Assembly (NCBI GenBank): GCA_026545225.1
Contig: CM048846.1
Span: 53,188,270-53,252,269, forward strand
Direction: 5' to 3'
Source: Cornus controversa
Lineage: Eukaryota > Streptophyta > Magnoliopsida > Cornales > Cornaceae
Length of the DNA stretch: 64,000 nt
The position numbers were made by a program, and so were the translations under genes. The notes beneath the pieces are model-generated. The model saw only the letters and a list, made by a program, of their open reading frames with translations. It did not search any database and was not told where the DNA came from. Shown piece by piece: positions 35,701-49,259 of this stretch. The first letter of the stretch is position 1; each line of letters opens with the position of its first letter.

Positions 35701-37250
35701 TATATATTTTTTATTCGTATTTGTAATAAAACTTAATTAAAACTTTATAGTTATATAATATATTGACTATATATTTATCATAAATTAATCTTGTCATAAA
35801 TAAAAAAATTATATTATTAATATAATAATATACACACCACACTATGATAATATTTAATATTAATTAGATTGTTTTATTTATTGATCATATAATATTTGTT
35901 TTCATATGACGAATAATTTCTTATGTAATATATTGTATTAATATACTTTAATATGTGAAATATAATATATTAGTTTTCATTTTTAACGTAATTGGATTTA
36001 ATTTACGTAGTAAAATAACAAAAAAATAATAATATTATTTATGTATTTATATGTAATGAATTTCAAAAAAATATAATATTATTATTTATATCTTAAATAT
36101 ATATTTATCATTAACAAATTGTGCCATAAATATATAAAGTATATTATTTAACAATATGAATATTTTAATAATGTGAAATATATTATTTATTAAATAATTT
36201 GCGTTATAAAATTATTTAATTTTAAATTAGTTATCTTATTTATTGGTTATATAATATTAGGTTTCATATAATGAATAATTTATTATGTAATATAATGTAT
36301 TACTATACTAAAATATGTGAAATATTATAAATTATTTTATTATATAATATAACATTATCTGTTATTTTGTTTTTTATATTCTTAAAAATATTTAATTAAA
36401 TTTTCATACTTATCATTGTTAATATATTAACTATTTATTTATCATAAATTAATGGAAACCTTCATAAACTATTTTGATTTTTAATGTAATTGGTCTAATA
36501 TTATGCAAGGAAATACAAAAAAATATAATTTTAATATTGTTATCTTACATGAATTCTTTATTCTACATTATTTGCGTCAGAAATATAATTTATATTACAT
36601 AAGTATGCAAAATATATTGTATAATTTCATAAATAATTTACTTATTATCATTTAAAAATCTTATGTGTTGATGTTATATTCTACTTTGTAAATTTTCAGT
36701 AGTATGTAATTAAAATTTTCAATATTACATATAACGAATAATTTATTTTGTAATATATTATATTAATATAGTTTAATATGTGAAATATCATAAATTAGTG
36801 TTCATTTTTAATGTAATCAGATAAATTTTATGTAATGAAATACATAAAAATATAATATTATTATTTATATCTTACATGATTTTGTTATTCCACATTATTT
36901 GTGTTGTAAATATAATTTATATTACATAAGTATATAATATATTGTATAATGTTATAAATTTTTTCGTATTATCGTAGAAATAATCTTATGTGAGTTGTTC
37001 CGATTCGAAATGACCAATTCCTAGAGAAATCATGCCGCAATCAGAATTGTTCATTACTTTTTTCCAGATTCGATCGTCTGGACCTCCAAATATGTGAAAT
37101 ATCATAAATTATTGTTATTATATAACATTATCTATTATCTATAAAATTATACTGTATATTTGAACTTATAATGGCAAATAATTATATATTTATTATATTT
37201 TTTGTTTTTTATATTTTGAAAATATTTAATTAAAATTTCATTGTTATCAT
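32750..37250. repeat. degenerate, extremely AT-rich tandem array
   Basis: The same modules recur in order, spaced from about 250 to 600 bases apart: ctacactataatattattt with ttattttatttattg, then taggtttcatataa with gaataatttattatgtaata, then gaaatatcataaattattg, then tgtacattttaacttataatgg. Copies of the first module begin near 32920, 33165, 33500, 34000, 34915, 35500, 35830 and 36225. The array is non-coding and highly diverged. A short GC-richer insert lies at about 36975-37090. Confidence 0.65.
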
Positions 37251-37291
37251 AAATTAAAGATGTCATAAATATCATAAATTAAAGGGTTGAA

Positions 37292-37475
37292 TTGGCTGAC
37301 CTCACTTGAGATTTGGTCAAATTACACTTGGAGAGACCGTTTGGTCTTTATTTCTTTCACCTTCCCTAAATCCATTTATTCGATGGTTGGATTAAATTTT
37401 AAGTGTGAAAATAAAATTTTGTCCTTGCATGATAATATCACATTATATTTCAAATATGGTAAAATACAATGACCT
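37292..37475. repeat. inverted copy of spacer 28535-28690
   Basis: The reverse complement contains attgtattttacc, tttgaaatataatgtgatatt, atgcaagg and ggtctctccaagtgtaattt, all in the same order as 28535-28690. It lies at the edge of the AT-rich array. Confidence 0.6.
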
Positions 37476-37544
37476 CCCCTCATTATACTTTCTCTCTCTA
37501 CTCAATCTTTTTTTGTAGACCTGCTACATCACCATTGTCACCAC

Positions 37545-38495
37545 CCATGACCACCATTGTTCTTCGATTGGTTAATGGCACTACTGCTCAGAGTTTCATA
37601 AAATCATTGGCAGCTTTCAATACCTTTCCTTGACACGTCCAGATATCTCATTTGTAGTCAACAAACTCTCTCAATTTATGCACAAGTCGACTACAAATCA
37701 CTAGACACTAACCAATTAAAAGGCTCCTACGCTACTTAAAAAAAACCATTTTTTTATGGTATTCAGATCCACAAAGCTGGAACTCCGGTATTAAGGACAT
37801 ATATTGATGCCGATTGGGCTGGAAATGTGGATGACCGCACGTCAACCTCTACATATATCAATTTTTTGGGATCTAACCCCATTTCTTAGAGCTCAAAGAA
37901 ACAAAGAGGAGTTGCATGATCCACAATAGAGGTTAAATACCGGGTGCTAGCTAATGCGGCTTCCAAGACAATGTGGTTGTCCACTCTTTTCAAAGAACTC
38001 GCATTTCCAGTCAAAAAATCTCCCCAGTTGTTATGTGACAATCTCAGAGCCACACATCTCAGTTTTAACCCAGTCAATCATTTGCGTATGAAACACATTT
38101 AAATTAACCTTCACTTTGTACGTGACTTAGTGCAAAAAGGAAGCCTCCAAGTAAGACATTTACATACTCAAAACCGACTAGTTGATCTGTTAATGAAGCC
38201 ATTATCAAAACAGCGCAAAGAATTGCTACGTACCAAGATTGGTCTTGCCGATGGAAGCTCAATCTTGCGGGGGCGTATAAGGGAAGAATGTGTGGATTCT
38301 ACTCAAATCAAAACAGAGCATGTCTAGCCTAAAATCATGTCAAATATTCTGTCATTAATTCTATATTTAGAGCTGATTTTAAATTTGAATTCTATAGCTG
38401 TATATTGTAATAGTAGCACAATTTTAGCTTTATCGTTTACATGTTTCCTAAATTAGCTTCTCAACCACTCTATATATAACATAGAATTTCTAACA
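37545..38495 (+). mobile_element. Ty1/copia fragment with 3' LTR, fossil
   Basis: The start reads as copia reverse transcriptase C-terminus (GSFQYLSLTRPDISF, about 37607-37651), followed by an RNase H-like region. A purine tract (gcgggggcgtataaggg) lies at about 38268-38284. A 3' LTR of about 205 bases spans 38291 (tgtggatt) to 38495 (tctaaca). The 5' part of the element is absent and the coding part is broken by several disruptions. Confidence 0.7.
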
Positions 38496-38611
38496 ATAAA
38501 GTGTGTGGGAAAATATTCATTGAAATCACGGCAATATCTACTTCTTTACATAAACACTAAAACACCATTTTGGTGTTTAGGATTTGAAGGCTTAGCTACA
38601 GTGTGCTAAGT

Positions 38612-39100
38612 TGTAATGAGTTAGACGCTTACTAATGACCCAAAAGCCTAAGCTACTGTTCTTCCTATCGGATTCGGTGTGAGACAAAAAAGACTCCTTT
38701 AACATTCTCCCCCACCCGAACTCACAACGCTATCGTTGGACGCTTACCAATGACCCAAAAACCTAAGCTATTATCTTTCCCATTCGGATCTGATGTGGGA
38801 CAAAGAAGACTCCTCTAACATTCACCCCCACCTAAACTCACAACGCTCTCGTTGCGATCAAGCCACCGTGCCTAGCCGTCCCACCTGACACCAAGTAATG
38901 ACTCGGACCCAGACTTCACCTAGGTGGGCACTAGGTGTGGCACTAGATCAAGAACTGGGTTTGGCTTTGATACCAACTGTAATGGGTTAGATGCTTACCA
39001 ATGACCCAAAAGTCTAAGTTCCTACCCACTCGTTTATACCCATTCTCTTTCTCACTCGGATCTGATGTGGGAGAAAGAAGACTCCGACCTCTAACACAAG
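38612..39100 (-). mobile_element. TRIM element with three LTR copies, fossil
   Basis: LTR-like blocks lie at 38612-38704, about 38740-38820 (missing its first few bases) and 38978 to about 39100. Each carries gcttaccaatgacccaaaag or a variant and ends in ctaaca. On the - strand a primer-binding site (ttggtatcaaagcc) lies at about 38962-38976. A purine tract (ggtgggggagaa) lies next to each of the first two blocks. It is non-coding. Three LTRs suggest recombination between tandem copies. Confidence 0.7.
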
Positions 39101-39164
39101 CCAACGGGCAAGCTAATAATTTAAATGTTTGAAATGATTCATCGATTATTTATGAGATGGTTTT

Positions 39165-39720
39165 AGAAGAAGAGGCAGTATATAAAAATGCAAGAAAAAT
39201 TGTTATATCAAGCGCAGTTAGTGAAGCTTGAGAAACAAGCAAAGAAGTGTCATGTGGGGTATGTTAGTCACCATGTGTATGAGGTTTTGAACGTGTGAAC
39301 ACTACAATTATTTGGCATAAAGGATATATGCATGCAGGGAATAAGAAATTATAAGAATCCCATCAAGCATGCAGTAACTTGCATAGTCAAAAGAAGGGTC
39401 AATCTTGAAGAATATGTTGATTCCCACTTCCATAAGGAAACATTCACGAAAGGGCCAATCTTGAAGAATATGTTGATTCCTATATGCATATATCATTTAA
39501 CATGTGTCATTTTGGGAGTTGAGAAAGCTAATTAGAGTAGTACCTTTGCTTCCATTTTTTGTTAGAAAACCTTTAGAAAGACCATAAAAGGAAGAAACTA
39601 CCTAATGAAGGTAAATCTGCTAGGCCCACTTACAAACAAAAGGGTTTCATATAAGGTGTGGCAAATTCCATGAACTGGGCCACAACAATGGTTTGTGGGC
39701 ACGGGCGCGGTGTAATGGAC
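39165..39720 (+). pseudogene. Mutator (MULE) transposase C-terminal relic
   Basis: The + frames give VKLEKQAKKCHVGYVSHHVYEV (in two pieces, about 39220-39290), then KHAVTCIVKRRVNLEEYVD (about 39368-39420) with HFHKETFTK after it, and later CGKFHELGHNNG (about 39658-39695). These correspond to the region before the SWIM finger, the finger's His end with the following YVD motif, and the zinc knuckle of MUDRA-type transposases. Stops and frame changes lie between them, and the first Cys pair of the SWIM finger is not intact. A 32-base segment (gtcaatcttgaagaatatg) is duplicated at 39399 and 39462. It is a dead DNA-transposon gene. Confidence 0.6.
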
Positions 39721-41918
39721 TCGAGTCCGTATCAGTGTAACATGCAAAATCGATTGTCATGATCGTGATTTTTTTTCGACCTTGCATGTAAGCCAAAAAC
39801 ATAACTGATACGTTACTTTTTACAACACAATGAAAAATAATAATTTTTATTAAATTTTATTGAATTTTTTAAGATCATTTAACACTATCAGTGACTTGTT
39901 TATAAATTCTAAGTCATCGTTCTTATTAAAAGAACATGATAATAATATATTTTACTAAATAAATGAATAGTAAAATATTTAAACATTAAATAAATTAAAA
40001 TTCATATCATATATATAACATTTGAAAGAAAGGGTAAATAAACATGTTAGAGTATACCAATAACAAAAATATATTACATTTTTAAAGAATGTTTTATGAT
40101 TTATTAATTTTTAAAGCAATTAATGTTCCTAAAGTATACTCTATCCACTAGACCATTATTGAATTTCTCAATCTTGACAACACATTTTATTGGAAGTATG
40201 AGAATTATATTAAAATAAAATCAGATTGGTAAAAGAAAAAAAAAGGTTTAATACATATATAAAAAACGTAATAAAAAAATTGCCAAACAAATATATATAT
40301 ATATATCGAGAGAGAGAGAGAGAGAGAGAGAGAAAATTACTAATTGTATTAGAATTCTTTTTTTTATTAGATTTCTCACACTTACTAACACATTTCATTG
40401 GAAGTATGAGAATAATATATATAAAGAAAGTTACCAATTGTATTAGAATTTTTTTTATTGGATTTCTCATTCTTAACAACACATTTTATTAATAGTATGA
40501 GAATTATTTTAAAATAAAATCAGATCGGTAATAGAAAAATAAAATAAAAAGAGTTTAATATATATATAAACAAATTACCAAACAAAAATAACTACTAATT
40601 CTATTGTCATCTATTAAATAAACTACTAATAAATCATTTAGTTATATTAAATTTATTTTGCTAATAGGCTCCTAAAAATTATCCACTCTTAATATACTCT
40701 TAAACTCTATGAATTATCTGAAATAATGATCAAATATATAAATCATTTATAGACAACATGAATTTATACCAAGAGGAGTACAAAGGAATTGAAGAGGTCT
40801 ACCATAACGTAAAATTCTATTATGCTTTATTTTTAAGTTGAATGATATCAGTTGCTCTTGATATTAGATAGTCTTTTTCGTAAATTCTTTCTAATTCTTT
40901 GAAGAATATATGCTAAAGATGGAATTTTTCATTATAACAAAAAAGAAAAAGAGAGTTAGTGTTTAATGAAATAACTTTGTTTATTATATTGCGAAAAAAA
41001 ATAGTGAAATCTGATGCTTCAAGTCAACAATTATTTTTGTTGCTCTTTTAATTGGTATAAGATCTTAATTTTTATTTTGTGATTTTTTTTGGTAGATTTA
41101 TCAGTGAGAATGGCATAGACTCAGGTTAGAGCTCTTTGGTGATTAATTATTTTTGAAGCTCTTTGTTTAATTCTCAAAGAGTTCGTGTTTACCCTGGACA
41201 TTTTCTGGTCATATATCCCAGCATGAGAATAGACTACTATCCCAAATCACTTGAAAACCTGAAACACTTAAGTTTTATGTTAGTATAATATTATTTCAAT
41301 TACTACAATATATGTATATATATGTATGTATATATGTGTATAATCAAAATAGTGACTATCCCAAAATAATGAGAATAGACTATTCGGGACTAATGAAACA
41401 CTTGTGTTTCATGATAGTAAAATATTATTTCAATTACTACAATCTATATATATGTGTGTGTGTGTGTTTGTGTAGTCAAAATAGTGAAAGTTTAGAACTT
41501 TAAATAATGGATACTACTACTACTAGGAAAATAAAAAAGTGGTAGTGTTTTTTTTTTCTTGGAATTTTGGAAAAGTGGTAGCTGTTGTCTTATATACAAT
41601 TTACATATTTATTTATTATGATTGTCGAAGATTGCATAGTAACAAACTTAGCAAACTATATGGCACAAAACTAGCTAAGGTCATTCAACTTATTTTTATG
41701 AGTTATTAATACTATTATTTTAGTTACTAATGGCTTGTAATATAAGTACTGAAAATATTGTCAATCATTAGTCCTTTTTCTAATTTTTTGACTTCTTGTA
41801 ATATGGTGATAATGATGTATTCAATATTTATATGTTTTTGATTCCAATAGATTGAAAGCCATAAAATCATAAAAGAATAAGGGATGACATCATAATATAA
41901 AAAAATTATAATGCAAGA
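39721..41918. other. AT-rich spacer with short tandem repeats
   Basis: No gene is present. About 40144-40590 holds three imperfect copies of a block with tttctca, acacatttt, attg and gtatgagaat. A GA microsatellite lies at 40308-40332, next to a TA run. About 41285-41500 is a roughly 145-base duplication (aatattatttcaattactac) with TATG and GT repeats. Confidence 0.55.
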
Positions 41919-42018
41919 TGTAGAGATCCAAAATTTTTCTTTTTATTTTATTTATTTTCTGAAATAGGAATTTAAATGTTTTGCATATGTTGTAAGTATG
42001 ATTTACATATGTGGGGAC

Positions 42019-43340
42019 TGATTCGTGTGTGAGTGCGTCTCAAATTATAATTATCACACTTCGCAATAGAACGAATTCCTTGTAGAATAGGGCTATCGAA
42101 AAGGGTGTCGAACCTCAGGGTTTATGGTCTGATGAGTTAGAGTACGGAATTAATCTAATTAAATTTAGAAAGAGTAGAAATCTGATTTTTATAATTAAAC
42201 TAATTAAAAAGCAAAATAAAATAAATCAAAGAAAAATAGAGAATGAAGATAATATGAGATAAATCTAGGGTATTTGACTTCACCACTAACTACACAATCA
42301 ATGGTCAATTGAATCAACTATGGGGGATTATATCATGCATAAGTGGTGTCAGTGGCTACAAGCTCACCTTCATCCGTCAAGAAGATAACATATGATTAAG
42401 GCTAAGTCATGGACTATCTTAGATTGGCATGGGCCATTTGCCTAACTACTCTAATCTAGGGTGCAGTATGGTTCATCTTCTCTAGGCATAATCTATTAAA
42501 GCCTATAATGATATATTTAGTGATTATCATTGTGTAATAATCGCTCTCATGATTACAGAAAATAAGAGAGATTGAGTTCAATAATAACAACTAAATATCT
42601 AAAACAAGATAAGAAATCATTGAAACTGAATATACAAGACTTTTATTGCTCAATTCTATAATAAGAATCCTCTAAATTACACAATCTATGCATGTATATA
42701 AAGGTCCCCAATAATTAAAACAATCAAACCATTGATGTTTTGTTAGGGCTACATCAAAACCCTAGTGGATGAATTAGCCGCTCATGATAGAAGAAGAAGC
42801 TTCAACGGTTGAGGAAGAAAACATCATCTTCATGAATTATGCGTAAGACTTCGTTCTCCAGTGGTTCTCCACTTCGGCCCAACTTTTGACCCACTAGAAG
42901 TTCGATTCACGGAATTTTCGTGAAATACAAACGTGTGCAGAATCGAATTTCGTTAAACCTACTCAAAAATTAAGTCAATTTGAGGCTCAAAAATAATACT
43001 TCTGGTCTGTTTTCCAAAATGGAATTAAGGCTGCATTAAGTGCAGATTTGGGCTTCAGGCCCGAAACCTTCTTAAGCAGCTGTAATTCTCTTGGACCTCT
43101 TCTATGGGCTGATTTGAGTTCAATTATGGTGTTGAATGGATCCATTTGATGTAGGCTTCATCTAACCTTCTTGGATGTCATCTTTAAAAGCCCAAAATCA
43201 TGGTTTTAACTGAAATAATCATTAAGGCCCTGAAAATACAGAAAACACTAAAACGAAGTAAAATAACAAAATAATCTATCACTAAGGGAATAAAATATAC
43301 AAGTTAAGAGGCTAGAATGATCAACATTCAACGCCGATCA
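42019..43340. mobile_element. solo LTR of an Athila-like family
   Basis: It begins tgattcgtgtgtgag, ends aacgccgatca, and is flanked by the exact duplication gggac at 42014-42018 and 43341-43345. Its first part (tatcacact, aatagaacgaattcctt, ggtgtcgaacc) resembles the start of the LTR at 50860-52269, and its last part (caacattcaacgccgatca) resembles that LTR's end. It sits inside the solo LTR that starts at 41919. Confidence 0.8.
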
Positions 43341-44388
43341 GGGACTATTTTAGAGGTCCGAAGAGTTTTATGAGACATTCAACTCATTTTAAAATTTTGG
43401 TTCATCGGGACCCGGGATAGCGGTCCGCTAGGCCTGGGAATCCGGATATTTTTTTTTCTGAGAAATTTTATTTATGGTTATAGACCAATTATGATATTTG
43501 GAGAGACGAAAAACTGATTTCGAGTCCATAACTTCTTTCAGATTCAAAAACGGAGGACGGAAAGGTATGTTAAGTGAGTAAGGGCATTTTAGTCTTTTTG
43601 TGACGTGGGGCTTATAAATATCTTTATACGGTGTGGGGTTTATAAATATCAAGGGATAGATATTTCAGCCACTATTTCTCTCTCTAAACATCCACCCAAG
43701 CTCCTCCTAATTTACTCTTTGAGTTCTTTAACTTATCTCTAGATTTAGAATATGCTAAGGTTCGATTCGAAGGACGCTGAAGAAGAAAAGTACGTTCTAC
43801 ATGACAAGGGCTTCGTTTACAATCGAAAAAGTCACGGTTAGACAACCTTGAGTATAGTTAAAGTGTGGGATAACTTGAAACTAAAGCTTTTGAGGTAGGG
43901 TGTGTGTGTTGCGTCTTCTAAATTCAAGTTTAATTTCATTTCTAGAGCATAAAATGAATGTTTTTCCTGAAATATAGGATGTATATAGAATTCTAGGTTA
44001 AAATCTTTGTTCTATATGGTTCTACAAATGTTTTTCTTGCTACAAATGGTTAGTATATGCTAAGAGTGATATGAATTGCTTATATGTGCAATGTGGGGCA
44101 TGAATTTCATTTATGGGATTTTTGAAGAAAAATGATAAAAACCTAATTTGGGGGTTAAGCTTATGTATATGTGTCTTACGATTCTTGTGTGATATGCTAA
44201 AATTGAACTAGGGCATGAAATGGGTGCAATGCATTGAAATTGTGATTGTGAATACAAAATATGAAATATTTTGCGTGAGTGTGAGGTGTGTCTCGGAGGT
44301 GGCTCATGGGAAAGTAGTCAAGGAACATATCTCCATGGGTTGAAAAACCTCAAACTTGCACAACATGGGTGGTAACCGCATGGTTTAG

Positions 44389-44737
44389 TGTTGTGAAAAT
44401 TAACAGAAAAGAAGATCAAACACGCAAACAAAGACACACAGATTTACAAAGTTCACCCAAAATCTAGGGCTACGTCCTTGGTGTTGCAGGGTTTTCACTA
44501 TGATGAGAAAAACATAATCCGATTACAGAGAGTTTAAACTATATATATAGGCACCTCATAGGGCTATATAACAAAGTGTGAAATTATCAAAATACCCCTC
44601 TAAAAAATCTGGGTCGGGGCTAAGCCCCCGAACCCCCGCCTTTGGGCATGGGGGCGCTACCCCCTGCAACCCCCGGCGAACTTATAACAAAGTTAGGCTA
44701 AGGTGTACAGTATAATCAAGCTCCACACTTCTTAACA
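44389..44737 (-). repeat. 3' LTR of the nested copia element
   Basis: The LTR runs tgttgtgaaaattaac to cttcttaaca on the + strand. The pair differs visibly from the 5' LTR, so the insertion is not recent. Confidence 0.8.
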
Positions 44738-47703
44738 ATCTCCCACTTGGAGACTGATAATATCAATCTACAAACTCCCTCGTGCTCATGCCCCAAACCA
44801 TAACAAAACACCGCATCAACTATTTTCTCTGTCCTCAAAGCTCGAACACCTATTGAAGCTAAGCATAGCTTCAGTTTCTCAATAGTCACTACCTTGGTTA
44901 ACATATCTACTGGATTCTGACTTCCATGGATCTTCTCAAGTGATAACACCTTGTCATCTAAAAGCGAACGAATGAAGTGGTACCTCAATGTTGTGTGCGG
45001 TTGCACTACTCGCAATTTATAAATTTACCACTCGAACTTAAGCGAGCCAATTGTTTCATTATTGTTTAACCTTGCACACCTTTTAGATGCGAACACTCTA
45101 TGCTTCCTGAGGTACAGAGGCCCGGTTTAATGAGTGAGAAGGCTTATTGCCAATTATTTGTTTTATTTTTTTATTTTGCAAAGTAATTCATTCTTCAAGA
45201 AGTTCAAATAAAAACAAACATTTTCAAAATTCTTCAAACGACGTATACCCCACAATTGAGTGCATGTGTGCATCTTTGTGCCGTTAAAGACAAATTTAGG
45301 GGAAGAACTATACAATATTCAAAAACTGAACAAAAATGTAGACTGTTCTAACCTAACACATAATTTCCAAAAGTGCGAGTATATTTTTGGATGTCAAAGC
45401 TCCTAATTACAAGATGCATTTATCGATGACATTATGGTTATCACTGTTTCAACTAGAAGAACGTCATGACAAACATGAACTAAAGATGCAATATGTACAA
45501 AAATTTACAAAAAATAACCCAGTGTAGTGTGTGAAATGTATGTAAGTGTACCGTATCCCCAAACTTAAATTAAACATTGTCCTCAATGTTTGAACTTAGC
45601 AGAGTTAGAATAATGGTACCGACGATTTGATGAATATTAAAGTAGTGGGTACACGGGACAAGTAGGGCATCAAAACCTGCACAAGTACAAGTACATACTA
45701 GCATAACATACATGAATTGAAAAAGTAAATAAGTGCGAAAAGTAAAAGAAAAATGGCAAGAATAGAAACATAAAGGAAAGCTGATAATATTCCATTAATT
45801 CAAGCATGTGTGATACAAATGCTACAATTTGTGGAATACAAAAGAATTGCTTACTAAGCAACAAAACAAAGTGCCCACACAGCACTAGACAGTTCTATGA
45901 CTATGAATTCATAAAAACAAAATACTAGAAATGAAATGAAAATACAAAATACATGGAAAATAAAAATAAAAATAGCTAAAGCAGAGGGGGCAGCGGCGGT
46001 GCAAAAGTAGAAGCAGACAAATCAAGCGCCAGTTGAAGCAGTTGCTGGATCTGTCACTAGCCTGCAATAACTGCGTCCAGACGCGCGACAGTCTGCTGAC
46101 GATGCTGAAGTGCAAGCTGGTTGTCTTGCATCAGACTAACCATGCCTTCGCCAATAGTACCTAAAAAGTCATTGGTTTGCTGGCGATGCTCAGCAAACTC
46201 TAACTGCAAAGATTGGAGGCAGGCGCTGAGACACTTTAGACTCGTGGCTAACTAATCGTACTCGGTGCGGCTCATGGGAGAGGTATCTGAATCAGCCTCA
46301 GCCATGTCAGTATTAGTATCCTCCCTATCAGAGGCGTAAAATATCTGGATCGCCCTCTTCAACCTCAGGGGCGACATTTGGAACAAGCAGTAAGTGTGTA
46401 AGCATCTTACTCCACCTCTGAAAAGTAAAGTGAGGGGGGGGGGCATCACTCGCAACCTCGTCTGGAAGAAAATGAAAGTGGGCACGACGAAGGAGGGCTG
46501 TGACCAGAAATGGAAATAGTAGGCAAACATTGGCCGTCCGCGGAGTGGGACGATCGACGAGCTGCTCCCATACCCGGGACATCTGGCCCCAGATAATAGT
46601 CAGAACAGAAAACAAAAATTTGGAATGAAGGGCAGACAACGCCCTCAAAAAGTCACCATGGTGATCCGCTCGGTGGCCCATTGGATGTGCATTCTGTTGA
46701 AAGATTGTGTAAAAAACCACAATTGTCGTGGGCACAAAGATTTGGTGGTGTAGGAATTGGTGGGAGGATCAAAAAATGACCCCAACACATGCATCGGATC
46801 ATGGAAGAAATAGAGAGGGTGGAAGGAATGTCAAGAAAATGGGGTATCTCCTCTCCCAAGTGAAGGTCGTCGGGCTTCTCATGGGGACACCCGATGCAAA
46901 TAGCAATGTCACGAAGGGTGACAGTAATGGCAACACCGTCAACAGTGGTGCGTAATATATCTGGGGTGTCTAATTAGTAGGACATGTTCATGTAGAAGAC
47001 ACGAACAAGTCTGGGGTAGAAGATTTCAGAAGCAGGCACCAAGAGACTAAGCAAATGACACTCGTTGAGGGCTGAAAGAGACCATGCTGCATATGGGTCC
47101 GCTGTAAACCCGTCGACATCCACCGAATGCTCGAGGTGGAAGTCCCTGGTCGCCCAGTGATCCCAAGGAATGTCACAAACAGGAATAGGAGGAGCCTCGT
47201 CACTTGCCATAGTCTGTGAGAACTCAGAAGGGTGTAGATAGAAGGGAACCTGGCCACACAAATTACACCCTTGAGTCAAAAATGGCTCTAAAACTGATCA
47301 TATTGATTCAAAGCAAAATGTAAACTGAAAATTATACATCGCACATATACTAATCATGTATATATAGCCTCTCCGCTCTTCCAATCATGACCAAATGAAA
47401 AACATGTATATGAACATGTCTAAGACCCACAAAAATGGAATACAAAACTTCTAAATTCCTTAAGTAAAAGTATACACAAAGGAAGCACAAAACTCTTACC
47501 TTGTAAATCACTAGCGGAGATGGAATGCGCGAACTCCGTTCTTTAAGAGAAAGGAAAGGGAGGATCTAGATGATGGGGCTTGCTTAAGAGGTCTGGACGT
47601 GCAAAAGAACATGAAGATTTGCCAAGAAGAGAGGAAAAAATGAGAGGGAGAGATGAGAGACTTGAATACTAAGTGACTGCATACGCAGTCACGTGCCTCG
47701 GTG

Positions 47704-47908
47704 CGATGCATCGAAGTGGTTACTTCGATGCATCGTCGTTGTCAATGCATCGATCTAGAGGTTTCGATGTATCGAAGCTAATGATGCATCGACCATCTAT
47801 TGACACAAGGTGTGGACGCTGCTAGAATTGACAGAAAAAATGGGACATTTAAAGATCAATGCATCGTAGCTAATGACGATGCATCGAAGTGGCTACTTCG
47901 ATGCATCG
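47704..47908. repeat. pair of perfect hairpins in the Athila-like element
   Basis: At 47704-47735, cgatgcatcgaagt is followed by a 4-base loop (ggtt) and the exact inverse. At 47877-47908 the same 14-base stem has loop ggct. Further atgcatcga strings lie between. A third hairpin of this design is at 51963-51994 in the 5' LTR. Confidence 0.85.
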
Positions 47909-48082
47909 TCGCTTCCTTTGACTGGAATTTTGCAAAATTGTCCCAAGTACGAAAAAATTTAAGTTTAAGCCCTCAATTCACACCTCTCACACTCAGATAC
48001 TTCAATAATATTTAGATACATTCCTTTTAGATTTGAATGGGTCACACGGAGCATGATAGGACCGCATAAATTATTACCAAGT

Positions 48083-48625
48083 TTAACGTCTACGGCAAGA
48101 CGTGTGCAGTAATTCATGCACAATATCTACCCCAAAGCATTCACTCTCAAGATTGGAAGTATGATGAGATGCATCAAAGGTATCCAACCTAACGTTCATA
48201 TTCCCAAATGAGATATCCATCACCCCGGTACGACAATTAATGCAAACATTAGTTGTAGCCAAGAATGGGCAACCTAGAATGATTGGAATATGCTTTGTAG
48301 GATCTTGGATAGGTTCAGTATCAAGGACTATGAAGTCCATCGAAAAGTAAAATTTGTCCACTTTGATGAGAACATCCTTAATTATCCCACGTGGCTGCCT
48401 CACCGATCGGTTGGCAAGTTACAACACAACTGTGGTCGATTTAAGCTTTCTGAGCTCTAATTTCTCATAGACCGAATAAGGAAGTAAGTTAACACTTGCT
48501 CCCAAGTCAAAGAGGGCTCGTTTGAATTCATGGTCACCAATGACACATGAGATTGTGGGAGCACCCGGATCCTTGAACTTTGGAGGGGCGTTGTTTTGGA
48601 GAATTGAACTCACTTGTTCAGTCAA
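48083..48625 (-). other. protease region of the Athila-like fossil
   Basis: The - strand gives an aspartic-protease-like stretch (ISCVIGDHEFKRALFDLGAS) and, in a following frame, GCPFLATTNVCINCRTGVM, both usual in Athila pol upstream of reverse transcriptase. The region is part of the broken element 44989-52269. Confidence 0.7.
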
Positions 48626-49259
48626 TTGGACTTTCTTAGGAACTTGGTTCCTAGATTTACGCTTTTGAGTGCATAAATCCTTAAGAAATTTAGCATAGGA
48701 GGGAATTTATTTTATAACATCAAGAAGAGAAAGATTGATTTTTACTTGCTTGAAGATTTCTATCATATCTTGTAATTTCTCTCCTTGTTTCCCGAATTGA
48801 GTTGGTTCCCTTAATCTTTGAGGAAAGGGAATAAGAGGTTCATATGAAGCCGATTGGTTTGGAGTTAATGAAAATTTAGCTTCAATGATTTTATCCTTTC
48901 CTTTTTCTTTTGGATTATTAGAGAACTCTTTTGAATTTATTGGAAGGTCTTTTAGATTAAAAATGGGATTGTCTGGATTTATCGGTTGCTCACATTCTTT
49001 CTCTCTTATCTTATCAAACGGATTTTTTAGCACTTTACCACTCCTTAGAGTAGTAATTGATTGAGCTTGTTCTTTGTTGAACTCAAAGGAATAGGAAGCA
49101 TTATCAATTACTTAAACTCCGTTCGGATTTGCCACCGTTTGGCTAGGCAACTTTCCACCCTCTCTACGATTCATTGCATTGGCTAGCTATCCCAATTGGG
49201 ACTCTAGTTTTGCAATAGATTATGAGTGGGTGTTGATCTTTTGAGTATTACTTTTGATA

